Source: Ulvibacter sp. MAR_2010_11
GTDB lineage: Bacteria; Bacteroidota; Bacteroidia; Flavobacteriales; Flavobacteriaceae
DNA: 64,000 bases
Assembly (NCBI RefSeq): GCF_002813135.1
Contig: NZ_PHTY01000001.1
Span: forward strand, 2,811,501 to 2,875,500
Reading direction: 5' to 3'
The notes under the pieces are model-generated. The model ran no database searches and was not told the origin of the DNA. It saw only the letters and a list, made by a program, of their open reading frames with translations. Below are positions 8,393 to 17,708 of the stretch, one piece after another (position 1 is the first letter of the stretch; each line of letters opens with the position of its first letter). The position numbers were made by a program, and so were the translations under genes.

Positions 8393-9190
8393 TTAACGTT
8401 GTATTTTCACCGTAATATTAATGCCATTTCCAGGGCTTGATTCCATATGTAATATTCCGGAGAGTATATCGGCTCTATTTTTTATACCGCTCATTCCCAG
8501 TCCTTTTGCCTGTTGGGCCTTTACAACATCAAACCCTTTTCCGTTATCCCGGTACTGTAAATATAGCTGGTTTTCGCCGGTTTTCATAACCAAATTAATC
8601 TGTGTGGCGTTAGAATGTTTTATTGAATTGTTGATAAGCTCTTGTACAATACGAAATAAATGAAGTTCCCTGTCACTGTCTAAAAATGCTTCGGAATACG
8701 ACAAATCATGGTGTACTTCAAATTTTTTAGTATCCCCTACTTCTTCACAGAGTTCTTCCAATGCTGCTTCCAGTCCAAACTTTTCCAAAGTAGGTGGAAG
8801 TAAATCATGCGCAATTTTTCTCGAGCTTTCAAGAATGGTCGCGGTAATATTTGAGATGTGCTTTCCTATGGTATTTGCTTCAGGTGGTGTAATGTTATCT
8901 TCAGTTAAAAAATTGGCGTTGAGCGAAACAATATTGAGTTTGGAGCTAATGGCATCGTGTAAGTCCTGTGCAATGCGTTTGCGTTCTTCTTCCTGGGTTA
9001 TCAACGTGGACTGAAGCACTTCCTTTTGATGTGCAATTTCCATATTGGCCTTCTCAAGTTGCGTTTTAATTATTTTTTTGCGAGAGAAATAGAAAAAAAT
9101 AATTATTGCTAAAGCCATAAGAATCAGCAAACAAATTGCTCCTGTAATTATGCTTAATATTTGATCCTCACCGGTAATTAATTTTTCCAT
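8393..9190 (-). CDS. Sensor histidine kinase (HisKA_3 / NarX-type)
   Basis: A 265-residue protein with one N-terminal membrane segment (~12-34), a short coiled coil (~40-70) and the dimerisation/phospho-acceptor box ERKRIAQDLHDAI, with His78. The ATPase domain follows, with VQELINNSIKHS (N box) and GKGFDVVKAQQAKGLGMSGIKNRA (G boxes). No periplasmic or PAS sensor domain is present. Sensing may therefore depend on the co-transcribed six-span membrane protein at 9190-9840, whose stop overlaps this start by one base. Confidence 0.93.
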   Translation of the reverse strand: MEKLITGEDQILSIITGAICLLILMALAIIIFFYFSRKKIIKTQLEKANMEIAHQKEVLQSTLITQEEERKRIAQDLHDAISSKLNIVSLNANFLTEDNITPPEANTIGKHISNITATILESSRKIAHDLLPPTLEKFGLEAALEELCEEVGDTKKFEVHHDLSYSEAFLDSDRELHLFRIVQELINNSIKHSNATQINLVMKTGENQLYLQYRDNGKGFDVVKAQQAKGLGMSGIKNRADILSGILHMESSPGNGINITVKIQR

Positions 9191-9840
9191 TATTCGAGGT
9201 TCTTGTTGTTCTCCTTAACGGAATAGTTTTTCCACCATTCAATTATAATTAGTATTTGAAAAAATAAGAACAGTACCTTATTAATGTTTGCGAGCTGATT
9301 AGAAATTGATTCTGTATAGTTCGAAATAAAGACTAAATTTCCTGAAGCGAATATCAATACGCTCGAAAGGAGGTAGAAAAATATTCCAATATTTACAAAT
9401 TGAAATTGCTTCTTTTCGGCGAGTGATTTATAGAAATAAAGTATCGCGTAAACGACAATTATGATTTGGGTAATGCTTGAGCCAATTGGGTTGTAGCGAT
9501 TGTACATTTCGGGATTTGCAATATATTGATACACTATAAATACTAACACTATAATTGTGACTATATAAATCCATTTATAGGAAAGTAACTCTTTGTAGAA
9601 TAAGGATAATAAAACAAACTGAGAGACAAAATAATACACAAACAGGTGCAAATTACTCGAGCTCTCCAATACAAGATTATGATATCGCATTGAAAATTGA
9701 ACAATAGCAATAGCAATCAAATAAATCGTGAAAATTTTAAACGCTTTGTTGTTAGCAACAAAGCCTCTTATATAAAGTATCGGATAAAAAATTGAAAAAT
9801 ATAAGGTTATCTCAGAAAAAATACCAATATACTTATCCAT
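9190..9840 (-). CDS. Six- or seven-span membrane protein, putative sensor partner
   Basis: A 216-residue protein of unrecognised family, almost entirely hydrophobic helices (starting ITLYFSIFYPILYIRG and ending in ILIIIEWWKNYSVKENNKNLE). The number and spacing of spans recall the 7TM sensor modules that are often fused to HisKA_3 kinases. Here the module is a separate gene directly in front of a kinase that has only one TM segment, with a 1-bp overlap. I infer that it is the input component of this two-component system; I cannot name a ligand. Confidence 0.7.
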   Translation of the reverse strand: MDKYIGIFSEITLYFSIFYPILYIRGFVANNKAFKIFTIYLIAIAIVQFSMRYHNLVLESSSNLHLFVYYFVSQFVLLSLFYKELLSYKWIYIVTIIVLVFIVYQYIANPEMYNRYNPIGSSITQIIIVVYAILYFYKSLAEKKQFQFVNIGIFFYLLSSVLIFASGNLVFISNYTESISNQLANINKVLFLFFQILIIIEWWKNYSVKENNKNLE

Positions 9841-9844
9841 ACAA

Positions 9845-10195
9845 TTAATTTAACGGACTGTTCGGATCACATTGAGGAGGGCATGGTTCTGTAAAATCCC
9901 AAATGCTGTTTCCGGTTCCACTCACATCATCGGAGTTTGCTGGAAGTAAATCGACATATACGCCACTCGCGTTTTTCTTGGTGCCAACAATAATAAGTTT
10001 TTCAACGCCATTGTCAATAGCCAAATAGGCCCTTGCATTTGCTCCGGCACCCTGCGATTTAATTTCGGCAACCACACCTTCTAAATCTTCGATAGGAATT
10101 AAAAAAGCCCTTGCACTAGTGGAAGGAGAACTTCTCCAATTAGTAGTCCAATTAATTGCCTGTTGTAATGTTATTTTATTGTCTGTATTGCTCAT
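9845..10195 (-). CDS. Small conserved-type protein, first gene of the TCS operon
   Basis: A 116-residue soluble protein, with no signal peptide and no TM segment. The N-terminal part (LQQAINWTTNWRSSPSTSAR) reads as a helical segment. The middle, from the AFLIPIEDLEGVV segment to YLAIDNGVEKLIIVGT, looks like an alpha/beta fold, and the tail ends E-P-C-P-P-Q-C-D-P-N-S-P-L-N with two cysteines. I do not recognise the family. It is 5 bp upstream of the membrane protein gene and is probably co-transcribed with it, the kinase and the regulator. It could be a signalling partner of the kinase or a product the system controls. Confidence 0.7.
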   Translation of the reverse strand: MSNTDNKITLQQAINWTTNWRSSPSTSARAFLIPIEDLEGVVAEIKSQGAGANARAYLAIDNGVEKLIIVGTKKNASGVYVDLLPANSDDVSGTGNSIWDFTEPCPPQCDPNSPLN

Positions 10196-10233
10196 TTTTA
10201 TATAGGTTAGTTATTCGTTTCTAAAAATATAAA

Positions 10234-10263
10234 AAAAACCTTTGCTCATTGGCAAAGGTTTTT
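10234..10263 (-). terminator. Terminator after the subtilase gene
   Basis: A perfect 12-bp stem (AAAAACCTTTGC / GCAAAGGTTTTT) with a 6-nt loop, flanked by A/T runs on both sides. It lies 22 bp past the subtilase stop at 10285 and before the operon starting at 10195. Confidence 0.85.
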
Positions 10264-10284
10264 AGTAAGTATGTATAAAGTGCC

Positions 10285-12747
10285 TTATTTTTTCACTATT
10301 TGTACTACCGATGTATTATTTTCGGCAGTAACTCGTGCGAAATAGGTTCCGGCACTTAGTCTCGAAATATTCAATTGTGTCTTATTGGATGTTGACGTTT
10401 CAGAAAGTACTACCTGTCCTAATACATTCATTACTTCAATCGAAGAAATTGGCACTGCCGCTTCCACATTAAGAATATCTTGCGCAGGGTTTGGATATAC
10501 TACCAAGCCTTCAATGGAAAGGTCATTTATTCCCAATACCCCTTCAACCGTAAAGCTAAACACTTCCGAATAATCTCCATCGGCACAAACGGTATTTGGC
10601 TTTACTCTCCAGAAATACTCAGCGCCTTCAGTTACTCCAAGAATCAGCACATTAGGTACTGAAACATTTTCAGAAAACTGAATATTTGTGAACGCTTCAT
10701 CTCTTGCCAATTCGAAATCGTAATTATCGATCGTCTCATCTCCTAACTCCCATGAAAATTCTATCACCACAGGTAAATCCACAGCATTATCCGGAGGGTA
10801 AATCAACCCCACATCGGGTACTGTTGTTCCTAATACTCTCAAAATCACATATACGTTCGCTGTTTCGGTGGTAGCTGTACCGGTTACTTTTATTTGATAA
10901 TCGCCCGGGGTGAGAGCACCTATTCCGTTTACGGTAAGCACGGCAGTCCCGGGGGAATTTAAGGAACTAGGAGCAACGCTTCCAGTAGTTCCGGCCGGTA
11001 AATCGGAAACAGTAAAATTAACCGTTTCTGAAAACCCGTCGTTAAACCCGAGGTCTATATTAAATGTGGCACTTCCATCACCGGCGCATGCCTCTTTGAT
11101 TCCTTCGTGACTTGAAACCGTCATGGCTTCTTTATCAATTCCCGTTACAATTAATGAAAATACCTGACTGTCGTTTACCAATACACTTTTCTTGTGAGAC
11201 ACTTGAATAATGTACTCACCGGAAGCACCTGCAATTTCGATTTTTTCAATATTATCTACAATATTGTCGCCTGTTGTAGCAGCCGCCGAAAAATTAGCGG
11301 GATCCAACTTCCATGGCATAAAAGTAGCTCCTCCATCTTGTGAAACTCTTAGGTCTAAATCGTTTATCAAAGACGGCGTGCTGTCATCGTTTACACCAAA
11401 AGGCAAGAGTTCTCCTTGCACGTCGGTCCATGTTAAGGACGCAACCAAGGGATTAACACCATCGGCCTGTACCGAGAAAGTAAATACTTCCCCGTTTTGA
11501 AGTTCTTCTTCCATTATCACTGAAGAAGTACCATTGTTGGTAATAACCTCAGCCGCTCTTTCTATATTGAGCAATCCCCATCCAAATCTATAGTCGGGAC
11601 CTGCCGTTGTGCCGGCTTCGTCTGCAGTATGCAATGCCAAACCTCTTAGCGAAGAGCTTAACATATACGTACTGTTGATATTATTATAATGTTGCTGTAA
11701 AAGGATTAAACTACCCGATGTATTTGGAGTGGCCATTGAAGTACCACTAAAGTTAGCGTAAGTTGTTGCCCCAACAGATGAAAACATATTAACTCCTTTA
11801 GCCGAAATATCCGGCTTAATTCTTCCGTCATCGGCAGGTCCCCAGCTACTAAAAGAGGACATGATAACACTATTTGGTCCTACGTAAACAAGCACCTCAT
11901 TTACAGCTGCTACTACCAAATTGTTTTTTGCCAAACCTCTGTCGGTTAAATAGTCGTAACCCCCATCTCCCGGGTTTACACCCGACTGACGGTCATTTCC
12001 CGCCGAAAAAACAGGTAGATAATAAGGGGCACTGTAGGTTAAAACATCTACCAACCTCGAAGTTGAGTCATAAAAACCCAATTGCCACAAATCTAAATTG
12101 TTAATATCAAATCCGTATGAGTGATTCGACACTAACATTCCTCCTGCAGCAGCACCTGTCATTTCCGAATTATCACTTCCAAAATCCCATGCTTGCAAAC
12201 TTCCTAAATGTGCCATTCCTTTGGCAGCTCCTCCCTGCTCGGTGCCATTACCTATCATGGTCCCGGCCACGTGCGTAGAGTGATCACTAAAAGAAGCCGG
12301 ATTATCCATCTGCGTTACTCTATTTCCCAAAAGAGGGTGAGTTCCCCGCACACGACCTCCGTCCCATACTCCCAAGACCATATTTTCACCATTGAGATTT
12401 AGACCCGCACTACCACCTGTATGAACTCTGTCGGTCCGTGTGGTAATTCCACCTTCTCTGTTATGTGTCACATAATATTTTGGTTTTCCGTTTTCGAAAA
12501 CTCCAATAAGCACCGCGATACCTCCATTCGGCATTTCAATTACTTCTTCCCATCCGTTAATAGCTGCTAATTCCAGCGCCTGTTGCTTATCACGTGCAAA
12601 TTCTAAAGCGTATTGCGCTTCCATTTGTGACAGCAATTCCAAATCATAATTACTTATTATCTGCTCTCTTTCAGCCAAAGTTTGTGCAAACAGCACACTT
12701 GAAGTGAAAAAAACAGAAAACAAGAACAACCAAGTACTTTTTTTCAT
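10285..12747 (-). CDS. Secreted S8 subtilisin-like peptidase with T9SS sorting domain
   Basis: An 820-residue protein. The signal peptide ends at A-Q (21-22). An inhibitor-like pro-region (~23-95) precedes the S8 domain, whose catalytic triad is D129 (GVWDGG), H159 (DHSTHVAGT) and S337 (FSGTSMATP). It is followed by a proprotein-convertase-like P domain (~410-540), an Ig/CARDB-like region and a fibronectin-type segment (~640-730). The last ~75 residues are a Por_secre_tail (VVYPNPAQDILNVEA ... GTYFARVTAENNTSVVQIVKK), which directs export through the type IX secretion system and cell-surface attachment or release. The protein probably degrades extracellular protein. It is monocistronic, with a candidate -7 box TACTTTCG (minus, 12788-12781). 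Confidence 0.95.
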   Translation of the reverse strand: MKKSTWLFLFSVFFTSSVLFAQTLAEREQIISNYDLELLSQMEAQYALEFARDKQQALELAAINGWEEVIEMPNGGIAVLIGVFENGKPKYYVTHNREGGITTRTDRVHTGGSAGLNLNGENMVLGVWDGGRVRGTHPLLGNRVTQMDNPASFSDHSTHVAGTMIGNGTEQGGAAKGMAHLGSLQAWDFGSDNSEMTGAAAGGMLVSNHSYGFDINNLDLWQLGFYDSTSRLVDVLTYSAPYYLPVFSAGNDRQSGVNPGDGGYDYLTDRGLAKNNLVVAAVNEVLVYVGPNSVIMSSFSSWGPADDGRIKPDISAKGVNMFSSVGATTYANFSGTSMATPNTSGSLILLQQHYNNINSTYMLSSSLRGLALHTADEAGTTAGPDYRFGWGLLNIERAAEVITNNGTSSVIMEEELQNGEVFTFSVQADGVNPLVASLTWTDVQGELLPFGVNDDSTPSLINDLDLRVSQDGGATFMPWKLDPANFSAAATTGDNIVDNIEKIEIAGASGEYIIQVSHKKSVLVNDSQVFSLIVTGIDKEAMTVSSHEGIKEACAGDGSATFNIDLGFNDGFSETVNFTVSDLPAGTTGSVAPSSLNSPGTAVLTVNGIGALTPGDYQIKVTGTATTETANVYVILRVLGTTVPDVGLIYPPDNAVDLPVVIEFSWELGDETIDNYDFELARDEAFTNIQFSENVSVPNVLILGVTEGAEYFWRVKPNTVCADGDYSEVFSFTVEGVLGINDLSIEGLVVYPNPAQDILNVEAAVPISSIEVMNVLGQVVLSETSTSNKTQLNISRLSAGTYFARVTAENNTSVVQIVKK

Positions 12748-12971
12748 AATGTATTTTTATTAAAAGTTTTATAAGAATGCCGAAAGTATCAAAAAAAGTT
12801 GAGGTTTAAAATTTTTAACAACGGATTGCGCCATTATTTTAACTGAAAAGCCGTTCGCTTTTGTCAATTGACTAGTTCACATAACTTCTTTCGATAAAAA
12901 CAGTTCTCAGTGAGTACCGATTAAACGAAAAATGAAAAAATTGAAACTTTATAAAATAACCATAGAATTTC

Positions 12972-14531
12972 TTAATATCGATCAAGTAAGCGCTGTGTAG
13001 AAGAATTTTTTATGACGCTTGTATTTTTTTGTTCTAGAGCAGAAAGTGTATTCTTTGCCAAGGTTTTTCCTAATTCCACACCCCATTGATCATAACTGAA
13101 TATATTCCACACAATTCCTTGTACAAATAGTTTGTGCTCATACATTGCGATAAGGCTTCCTAACGATCTTGGCGTTAATTTTTTGATTAGTATGGTGTTA
13201 CTCGGCTTATTGCCATCAAATCTTTTAAATGAGTTTTCAACTGTATCGCCAAAAGTTCCCATCAATAAAGCCTCTGTCTGTGCCAGACAGTTCGCCGATA
13301 ATTTGTCCTGATGTGTTTTGTTTCCGTGAAGTGATGCTGCAAAAGCTATAAAATCGGTTGGAATTAATTTCGTTCCCTGATGCAATAGTTGAAAAAATGC
13401 ATGCTGCCCGTTTGTTCCGGTACTGCCCCAAATAATTGCTGAGGTTTGATAGTCGATTGGGTTTCCGTTTCTATCAATACTTTTTCCGTTACTTTCCATA
13501 ACAGCCTGTTGCAAATACGGAATTAATTTCTCCAAATAGTGAGAATACGGGATGACAGCTTCGGTTTCAGATTCAAAGAAGTTGGTATACCACACAGAAA
13601 GCAATGCCAATATCACGGGTATATTTCCTTCAAATTTGGTTTCTTTAAAGTGAATATCCATACTGTGAGCCCCTTTTAAAAGAGCTTCAAAATTTTTATA
13701 TCCAATCGCGCAGCAAATCGACAGTCCAACGGTACTCCACAATGAAAACCTACCCCCAACCCAGTCCCACATAGGGAATAAATTTGTGGTGGTGATCCCA
13801 AAATTTGTAACTGCAGTCTCATTTGCAGAAACAGCAACAAAATGTTTTGAAATGGATTCTTCAGTTGTTGTTTCCAAAAACCAATTTCTAACCGTAGTGG
13901 CATTGGTTAAGGTTTCCAAAGTAGTAAAGCTTTTGGAGACCACTATAAACAAAGTTGTTTCTCTATCCAGCTTTTTCAAGGTTTCCTGTACATGGTCGCC
14001 ATCCACATTCGAAATGTAGTGTACTTCCAAATGATTCCTGTAAAATTGAAGCGCCTCATTTACCATATCGGGACCCAAGTGGCTCCCACCAACTCCAATA
14101 TTCACAATGGATTTTATTGGTTTTCCGGTGTATCCTTTCCAATCTCCATTGCTGATAGATTCTGAAAAAGATTTCATTTGCTGAAGTGTTTTTGCAACCT
14201 CAGGTTTTAAATTTTTAAAATCCCTGAGCGCGGTGTGTAGCACAGCCCTGCCTTCGGTTTCATTAATTTTTTCTCCTTGAAACTGTTGTGCAATCGCGTC
14301 CTTTAAATTTACTTCATTAGCTAACCGAAGCAATAGCGATAAGGTTTCATCTGTAATTCTGTTTTTTGAAAAATCCACATAGAAATCGTCCCATGTAATG
14401 GCCATTCGAGTGGCCCTGGCACCATCTTTTTCAAACAACTCCTGCATTTTTACATTTTTTATTGCAGAAAAATGTTGCGTGAGTTTTTTCCAAGCTTTGG
14501 TGGTTGTTGGATTAACAGAAGGTAACGGCAT
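12972..14531 (-). CDS. pgi: Glucose-6-phosphate isomerase
   Basis: A 519-residue enzyme that interconverts glucose-6-phosphate and fructose-6-phosphate. Visible signatures are VNIGVGGSHLGPDMV, VSKSFTTLETLTNA, the PGI signature DWVGGRFSLWSTVGLS, and HGNKTHQDKLSANCLAQTEALLMG near the C-terminal active site. The length is somewhat below that of the E. coli enzyme (~549). It is the last gene of an operon with pfkA, gap and a BadF-type kinase. Its ATG overlaps the kinase stop by one base. Confidence 0.96.
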   Translation of the reverse strand: MPLPSVNPTTTKAWKKLTQHFSAIKNVKMQELFEKDGARATRMAITWDDFYVDFSKNRITDETLSLLLRLANEVNLKDAIAQQFQGEKINETEGRAVLHTALRDFKNLKPEVAKTLQQMKSFSESISNGDWKGYTGKPIKSIVNIGVGGSHLGPDMVNEALQFYRNHLEVHYISNVDGDHVQETLKKLDRETTLFIVVSKSFTTLETLTNATTVRNWFLETTTEESISKHFVAVSANETAVTNFGITTTNLFPMWDWVGGRFSLWSTVGLSICCAIGYKNFEALLKGAHSMDIHFKETKFEGNIPVILALLSVWYTNFFESETEAVIPYSHYLEKLIPYLQQAVMESNGKSIDRNGNPIDYQTSAIIWGSTGTNGQHAFFQLLHQGTKLIPTDFIAFAASLHGNKTHQDKLSANCLAQTEALLMGTFGDTVENSFKRFDGNKPSNTILIKKLTPRSLGSLIAMYEHKLFVQGIVWNIFSYDQWGVELGKTLAKNTLSALEQKNTSVIKNSSTQRLLDRY

Positions 14532-15388
14532 TAGTGATTCAGTTTGTTTTCTTTGTAATAATTTATCAATCCATCAATGGGTCTTCTAACGATATTCCCC
14601 AGTTCCAAATTGTGAGTGCGAAAGCAATCGCGAATAATTGTTTCTGAAAAATGCGCAATGGAACCTATAAAATGAATAGGAACTTTTGTCGCTTCCGGAA
14701 ATGTTAGAATTCGGCATTCAATAAATTCTTCGATTCCCTTTTTTATCAGTTGGTAAAAATAGTCGTTTAATTCTGAAGCGCTAAAAATAAATTGGGCAAA
14801 AGATGCCAGATAGGCATTGGGATTCGGTTTCTTGTAAATATTCAGCTTAATTTCGTCTGCATTCAGATTAAATTCCTGCTCGAACTGTGTTGCAATCTGC
14901 TTCGGCATTCTACCGTAGTAATAATCGGTTATCAATTTTTTTCCGAAGTAATTCCCGCTGGCCTCGTCCATTAGCGAATAACCAAGCGCCGGAATTGGCG
15001 TGTGAATCTTACTTCCGTCGAAATAGCAACTGTTAGACCCTGTTCCCAGAATGCAGACAATCCCCGGTTGGGTTGTGGCCGCATATACTGCGGCTGTTAA
15101 ATCTTCCTGTACCACAACAGTTGCGCTTTCAAATAGTTCCTGTAGAATTTCCGCTAATAATTTCTTGGGAGTTTCGGTGCCACATCCCGCGCCGTAAAAA
15201 TCGAGTTGTGTAACTTCTTTAAAAACATTTTGTAATTGAGAATTGGCAACAATTCGATTGTACAATTCTTCCTGCGGAATTACAGCCGGATTCAAGCCTT
15301 CGGTTCGAGTTTTAAACAGAATTTCGCCTGAAGAATTCAGTAAAATCCAGTCGCATTTGGTAGATCCTCCGTCAGTAATTAAAGTCAT
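14531..15388 (-). CDS. BadF/BadG-type sugar kinase (N-acetylglucosamine kinase-like)
   Basis: A 285-residue ASKHA-fold kinase. The phosphate-1 loop is LITDGGSTKCDWILL, the second ATP motif is GIVCILGTGSNSCYFDG, and the segment PALGYSLMDEASGNYFGKKL matches the GlcNAc kinase branch of the BadF/BadG/BcrA/BcrD family. It probably phosphorylates GlcNAc or a related amino sugar recovered from peptidoglycan or chitin, in the cytosol. It sits in the glycolysis operon between gap (3-bp gap) and pgi (1-bp overlap), which would link amino-sugar entry to glycolysis. The substrate is not proven by sequence. Confidence 0.85.
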   Translation of the reverse strand: MTLITDGGSTKCDWILLNSSGEILFKTRTEGLNPAVIPQEELYNRIVANSQLQNVFKEVTQLDFYGAGCGTETPKKLLAEILQELFESATVVVQEDLTAAVYAATTQPGIVCILGTGSNSCYFDGSKIHTPIPALGYSLMDEASGNYFGKKLITDYYYGRMPKQIATQFEQEFNLNADEIKLNIYKKPNPNAYLASFAQFIFSASELNDYFYQLIKKGIEEFIECRILTFPEATKVPIHFIGSIAHFSETIIRDCFRTHNLELGNIVRRPIDGLINYYKENKLNH

Positions 15389-15391
15389 ACG

Positions 15392-16390
15392 TTAAACTGT
15401 TGCAATGTAAGCGGTTAAGTCGATGAGTTTAGCCGAATAGGCATATTCATTATCATACCAGGCCACTAACTTAAAGAAATTATCATTAAGCGCAATTCCG
15501 GCTTCCGCGTCAAAATTACAGGTAAAAGCGTTCCCCACAAAATCCTGTGAGACCACAGCTTTTTCGGTATAAGAAACAATGCCCTTGTAATCGCCTTCTG
15601 AAGCTTTCTTAAAAAGTAGTTTCAGATCATTGTAGGTTGCCGGTTTTTTAGTCCGAACGGTAAGATCTACCACTGAAACATCGGCTGTAGGTACTCTAAA
15701 CGCCATCCCGGTTAATTTTCCTTCCAGTTTCGGAATTACTTTGGTCACAGCAACTGCTGCACCAGTTGTGGTAGGAATTATGTTTCGCAATGCACTCCTA
15801 CCAAGTCGATAATTTTTGCTTGAGGGGCCATCAACTGTTAGCTGTGAGGCCGTGGCAGAATGTACGGTCGTCATAAGCCCTTCTACTATTTCCAAATGAT
15901 CATCTATAATTTTTGCCATGGGAGCCAGACAGTTGGTGGTGCAGGATGCGTTAGATACAATGGTATCTTCCGGTTTTACATCCAAATGATTTACACCCAT
16001 AACAAACATAGGGGCTGTTTTGGAAGGTGCCGAAATCACTACTTTTTTAGCTCCGGCTTTTAGATGTGCGGTAGCCGATTTGATCTCTTTAAATATTCCG
16101 GTGCAATCGATAATAATTTCTGCACCTACGGCATCCCATTTTAAGTTGGTGGGATCTTTTTCGGCGGTCACCCGAATGGTTTTTCCATCCACAATTAAAT
16201 TTCCATCCTTCACATCGACAGTTCCGGGATATTTTCCATGAACCGAATCGAATTCCAACAAATAGGCTAAGTGATCTACATCCAGCAGGTCGTTTACGGC
16301 AACAATTTCTACATTCTTATTTTTAGCTGCAATGCGGAAGGCAATTCTCCCAATGCGGCCAAAACCATTTATTCCAATTTTTGTAATCAT
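15392..16390 (-). CDS. gap: Glyceraldehyde-3-phosphate dehydrogenase, type I
   Basis: About 332 residues from the ATG at 16390, which gives the canonical N-terminus [15 protein letters not shown]. An upstream in-frame ATG at 16426 would overlap the end of pfkA and add 12 unconserved residues, so it is rejected. The NAD-binding Rossmann motif is GFGRIGR, the catalytic cysteine is in [12 protein letters not shown], and the C-terminus has the usual [12 protein letters not shown]. It catalyses the NAD-dependent oxidation of G3P in glycolysis. It is second in the pfkA-gap-kinase-pgi operon. Confidence 0.96.
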   Translation of the reverse strand: MITKIGINGFGRIGRIAFRIAAKNKNVEIVAVNDLLDVDHLAYLLEFDSVHGKYPGTVDVKDGNLIVDGKTIRVTAEKDPTNLKWDAVGAEIIIDCTGIFKEIKSATAHLKAGAKKVVISAPSKTAPMFVMGVNHLDVKPEDTIVSNASCTTNCLAPMAKIIDDHLEIVEGLMTTVHSATASQLTVDGPSSKNYRLGRSALRNIIPTTTGAAVAVTKVIPKLEGKLTGMAFRVPTADVSVVDLTVRTKKPATYNDLKLLFKKASEGDYKGIVSYTEKAVVSQDFVGNAFTCNFDAEAGIALNDNFFKLVAWYDNEYAYSAKLIDLTAYIATV

Positions 16391-16403
16391 ATATTTTCTG
16401 AAA

Positions 16404-17384
16404 TTATACAGAGGTAATATCTGCAACTCGTATTAATTCGGTATCCAATTCGTTTTCTCCCTGTATGGCTTCATCAAAAGGTACCGAAGTCACTTTGTTA
16501 TGAACGATACCAATCATCACATCCCGCTCGCCCCGAAGCAATGCATCGATAGCTCCTACGCCCAATCTGCTTGCCAAGACTCTGTCGAAACAACTGGGTG
16601 CTCCTCCACGTTGAATATGCCCCAAAACTGTGACTCTCACTTCGTATTCCTTTAGGTTTTCTTCTATGTATTTTGCGAGTTCAAAAATGTTTTTTCCAAT
16701 TTGATCTCCTTCAGCAACCACAACGATACTGGAAGTTTTTCCCGATTTTTTACTGCGTTTCAGGGATTCTAACAATCTGTCTTTCCCTAAATTCTCTTCA
16801 GGAATTAGAATCTCTTCGGCTCCTGCCCCTATTCCGGCGTTTAAAGCGATATCTCCTGCATTCCTACCCATTACTTCAACTAAAAACAATCGGTTGTGAG
16901 AATTGGCCGTATCACGAATTTTATCGATGGCTTCAACTACCGTATTCAAAGCTGTATCATAGCCGATGGTATAATCGGTTCCGTTAATGTCGTTGTCTAT
17001 TGTTCCGGGTAATCCAACAATTGGAAAATCGTGTTCCTTGTTGAAGACCGATGCTCCTGCAAAAGTTCCGTCACCCCCAATTACAACCAGAGCGTCTACT
17101 TCAAATTTCTTTAAATTATTGAACGCCTGCTGTCTTCCTTCTTTTGTGAAGAAGCCTTTCGATCTTGCCGATTTTAAAAAGGTACCGCCTCGGTTGATGA
17201 TATTCTTAACCGAACGCGCATCCAAATCTTTGAAATCACCTTCTATAAGTCCTTCAAAACCTCTAAAAACACCTACACATTTCAAGTTGTGATATGCGCA
17301 TGCCCTTACTACTGCTCGCAGGCCGGCGTTCATACCGGGAGAATCCCCGCCACTTGTAAGTACTGCTACTTTCTTAATTTTCAT
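16404..17384 (-). CDS. pfkA: ATP-dependent 6-phosphofructokinase
   Basis: A 326-residue protein, the usual length for bacterial PfkA. It has the ATP-site motif [16 protein letters not shown] at the N-terminus, GGDGTFAGA, the catalytic segment [19 protein letters not shown] (with the Asp of the PFK active site) and [12 protein letters not shown]. The G-D-G-T at the ATP site points to ATP rather than PPi as the donor. It commits fructose-6-phosphate to glycolysis and leads the operon pfkA-gap-kinase-pgi. A -7 box lies 19 bp upstream. Confidence 0.96.
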   Translation of the reverse strand: MKIKKVAVLTSGGDSPGMNAGLRAVVRACAYHNLKCVGVFRGFEGLIEGDFKDLDARSVKNIINRGGTFLKSARSKGFFTKEGRQQAFNNLKKFEVDALVVIGGDGTFAGASVFNKEHDFPIVGLPGTIDNDINGTDYTIGYDTALNTVVEAIDKIRDTANSHNRLFLVEVMGRNAGDIALNAGIGAGAEEILIPEENLGKDRLLESLKRSKKSGKTSSIVVVAEGDQIGKNIFELAKYIEENLKEYEVRVTVLGHIQRGGAPSCFDRVLASRLGVGAIDALLRGERDVMIGIVHNKVTSVPFDEAIQGENELDTELIRVADITSV

Positions 17385-17402
17385 ACTGGCAAAGCTTGAC
17401 CA

Positions 17403-17410
17403 TAAAGGTA
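17403..17410 (-). promoter_or_regulatory. Putative -7 box of the glycolysis operon
   Basis: The minus strand reads TACCTTTA, matching TAnnTTTG in 7 of 8 positions (counting the two free ones). It lies 19-26 bp upstream of the pfkA start. Confidence 0.4.
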
Positions 17411-17502
17411 AATGGTATTTTTAATTTAATTGAACTCTATCTGCTTTAATATTCTCGACAAAATACGTGTTAGTACGTATGGATTGGTGTGCCTTTGAAA
17501 TT

Positions 17503-17510
17503 TATCTTTG
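17503..17510 (+). promoter_or_regulatory. -7 box of a candidate small RNA
   Basis: The plus strand reads TATCTTTG, an exact TAnnTTTG match, with a TTGG at 17484-17487 as possible -33 element (about 16 bp between them). No plus-strand coding gene follows for more than 5 kb. A rho-independent terminator in the same orientation lies 120 bp downstream. Confidence 0.5.
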
Positions 17511-17516
17511 AGATTG

Positions 17517-17664
17517 AATTAGTGAATCAGTGTCAAAATATTTTTTGTGGGGATAGAAAATCTTTTTGATACAGCATTTAAGAGGTTATTTTAATATACT
17601 TTTTAAAATTTACTAAGTTAGGTTTGTTATAGCGTCCGAACGAAAGTCCGGACGCTTTTTTTTA
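17517..17664 (+). ncRNA. Candidate stand-alone small RNA (~145 nt)
   Basis: This intergenic stretch between pfkA and dsbD (both on the other strand) has its own promoter-like box (17503-17510), an extended hairpin and an intrinsic terminator. The hairpin pairs 17530-17538 with 17564-17572 (9 bp, one G-U) and, after a small internal loop, 17540-17545 with 17556-17561, closing a loop containing GTGGGGA. The terminator is at 17631-17655, followed by eight or more T. I see no open frame with a start. It could be a regulatory RNA, possibly of the 6S-Flavo type, but I could not check it against any model. Confidence 0.45.
17631..17664 (+). terminator. Intrinsic terminator in the pfkA-dsbD gap
   Basis: An 8-bp GC-rich stem (AGCGTCCG / CGGACGCT) with a 9-nt loop, followed on the plus strand by an unbroken T-run. 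On the minus strand no T-run follows, so it does not obviously end the dsbD transcript. It supports a plus-strand transcript in this gap. Confidence 0.75.
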
Positions 17665-17708
17665 TAGCTTTTCTAACGTATTTAGGGATATAAATGGTGA
17701 TACGTTGT

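Noticed and set aside
17631..17664. Terminator of dsbD
   Set aside because: The T-run is on the plus strand only, while dsbD is transcribed on the minus strand.
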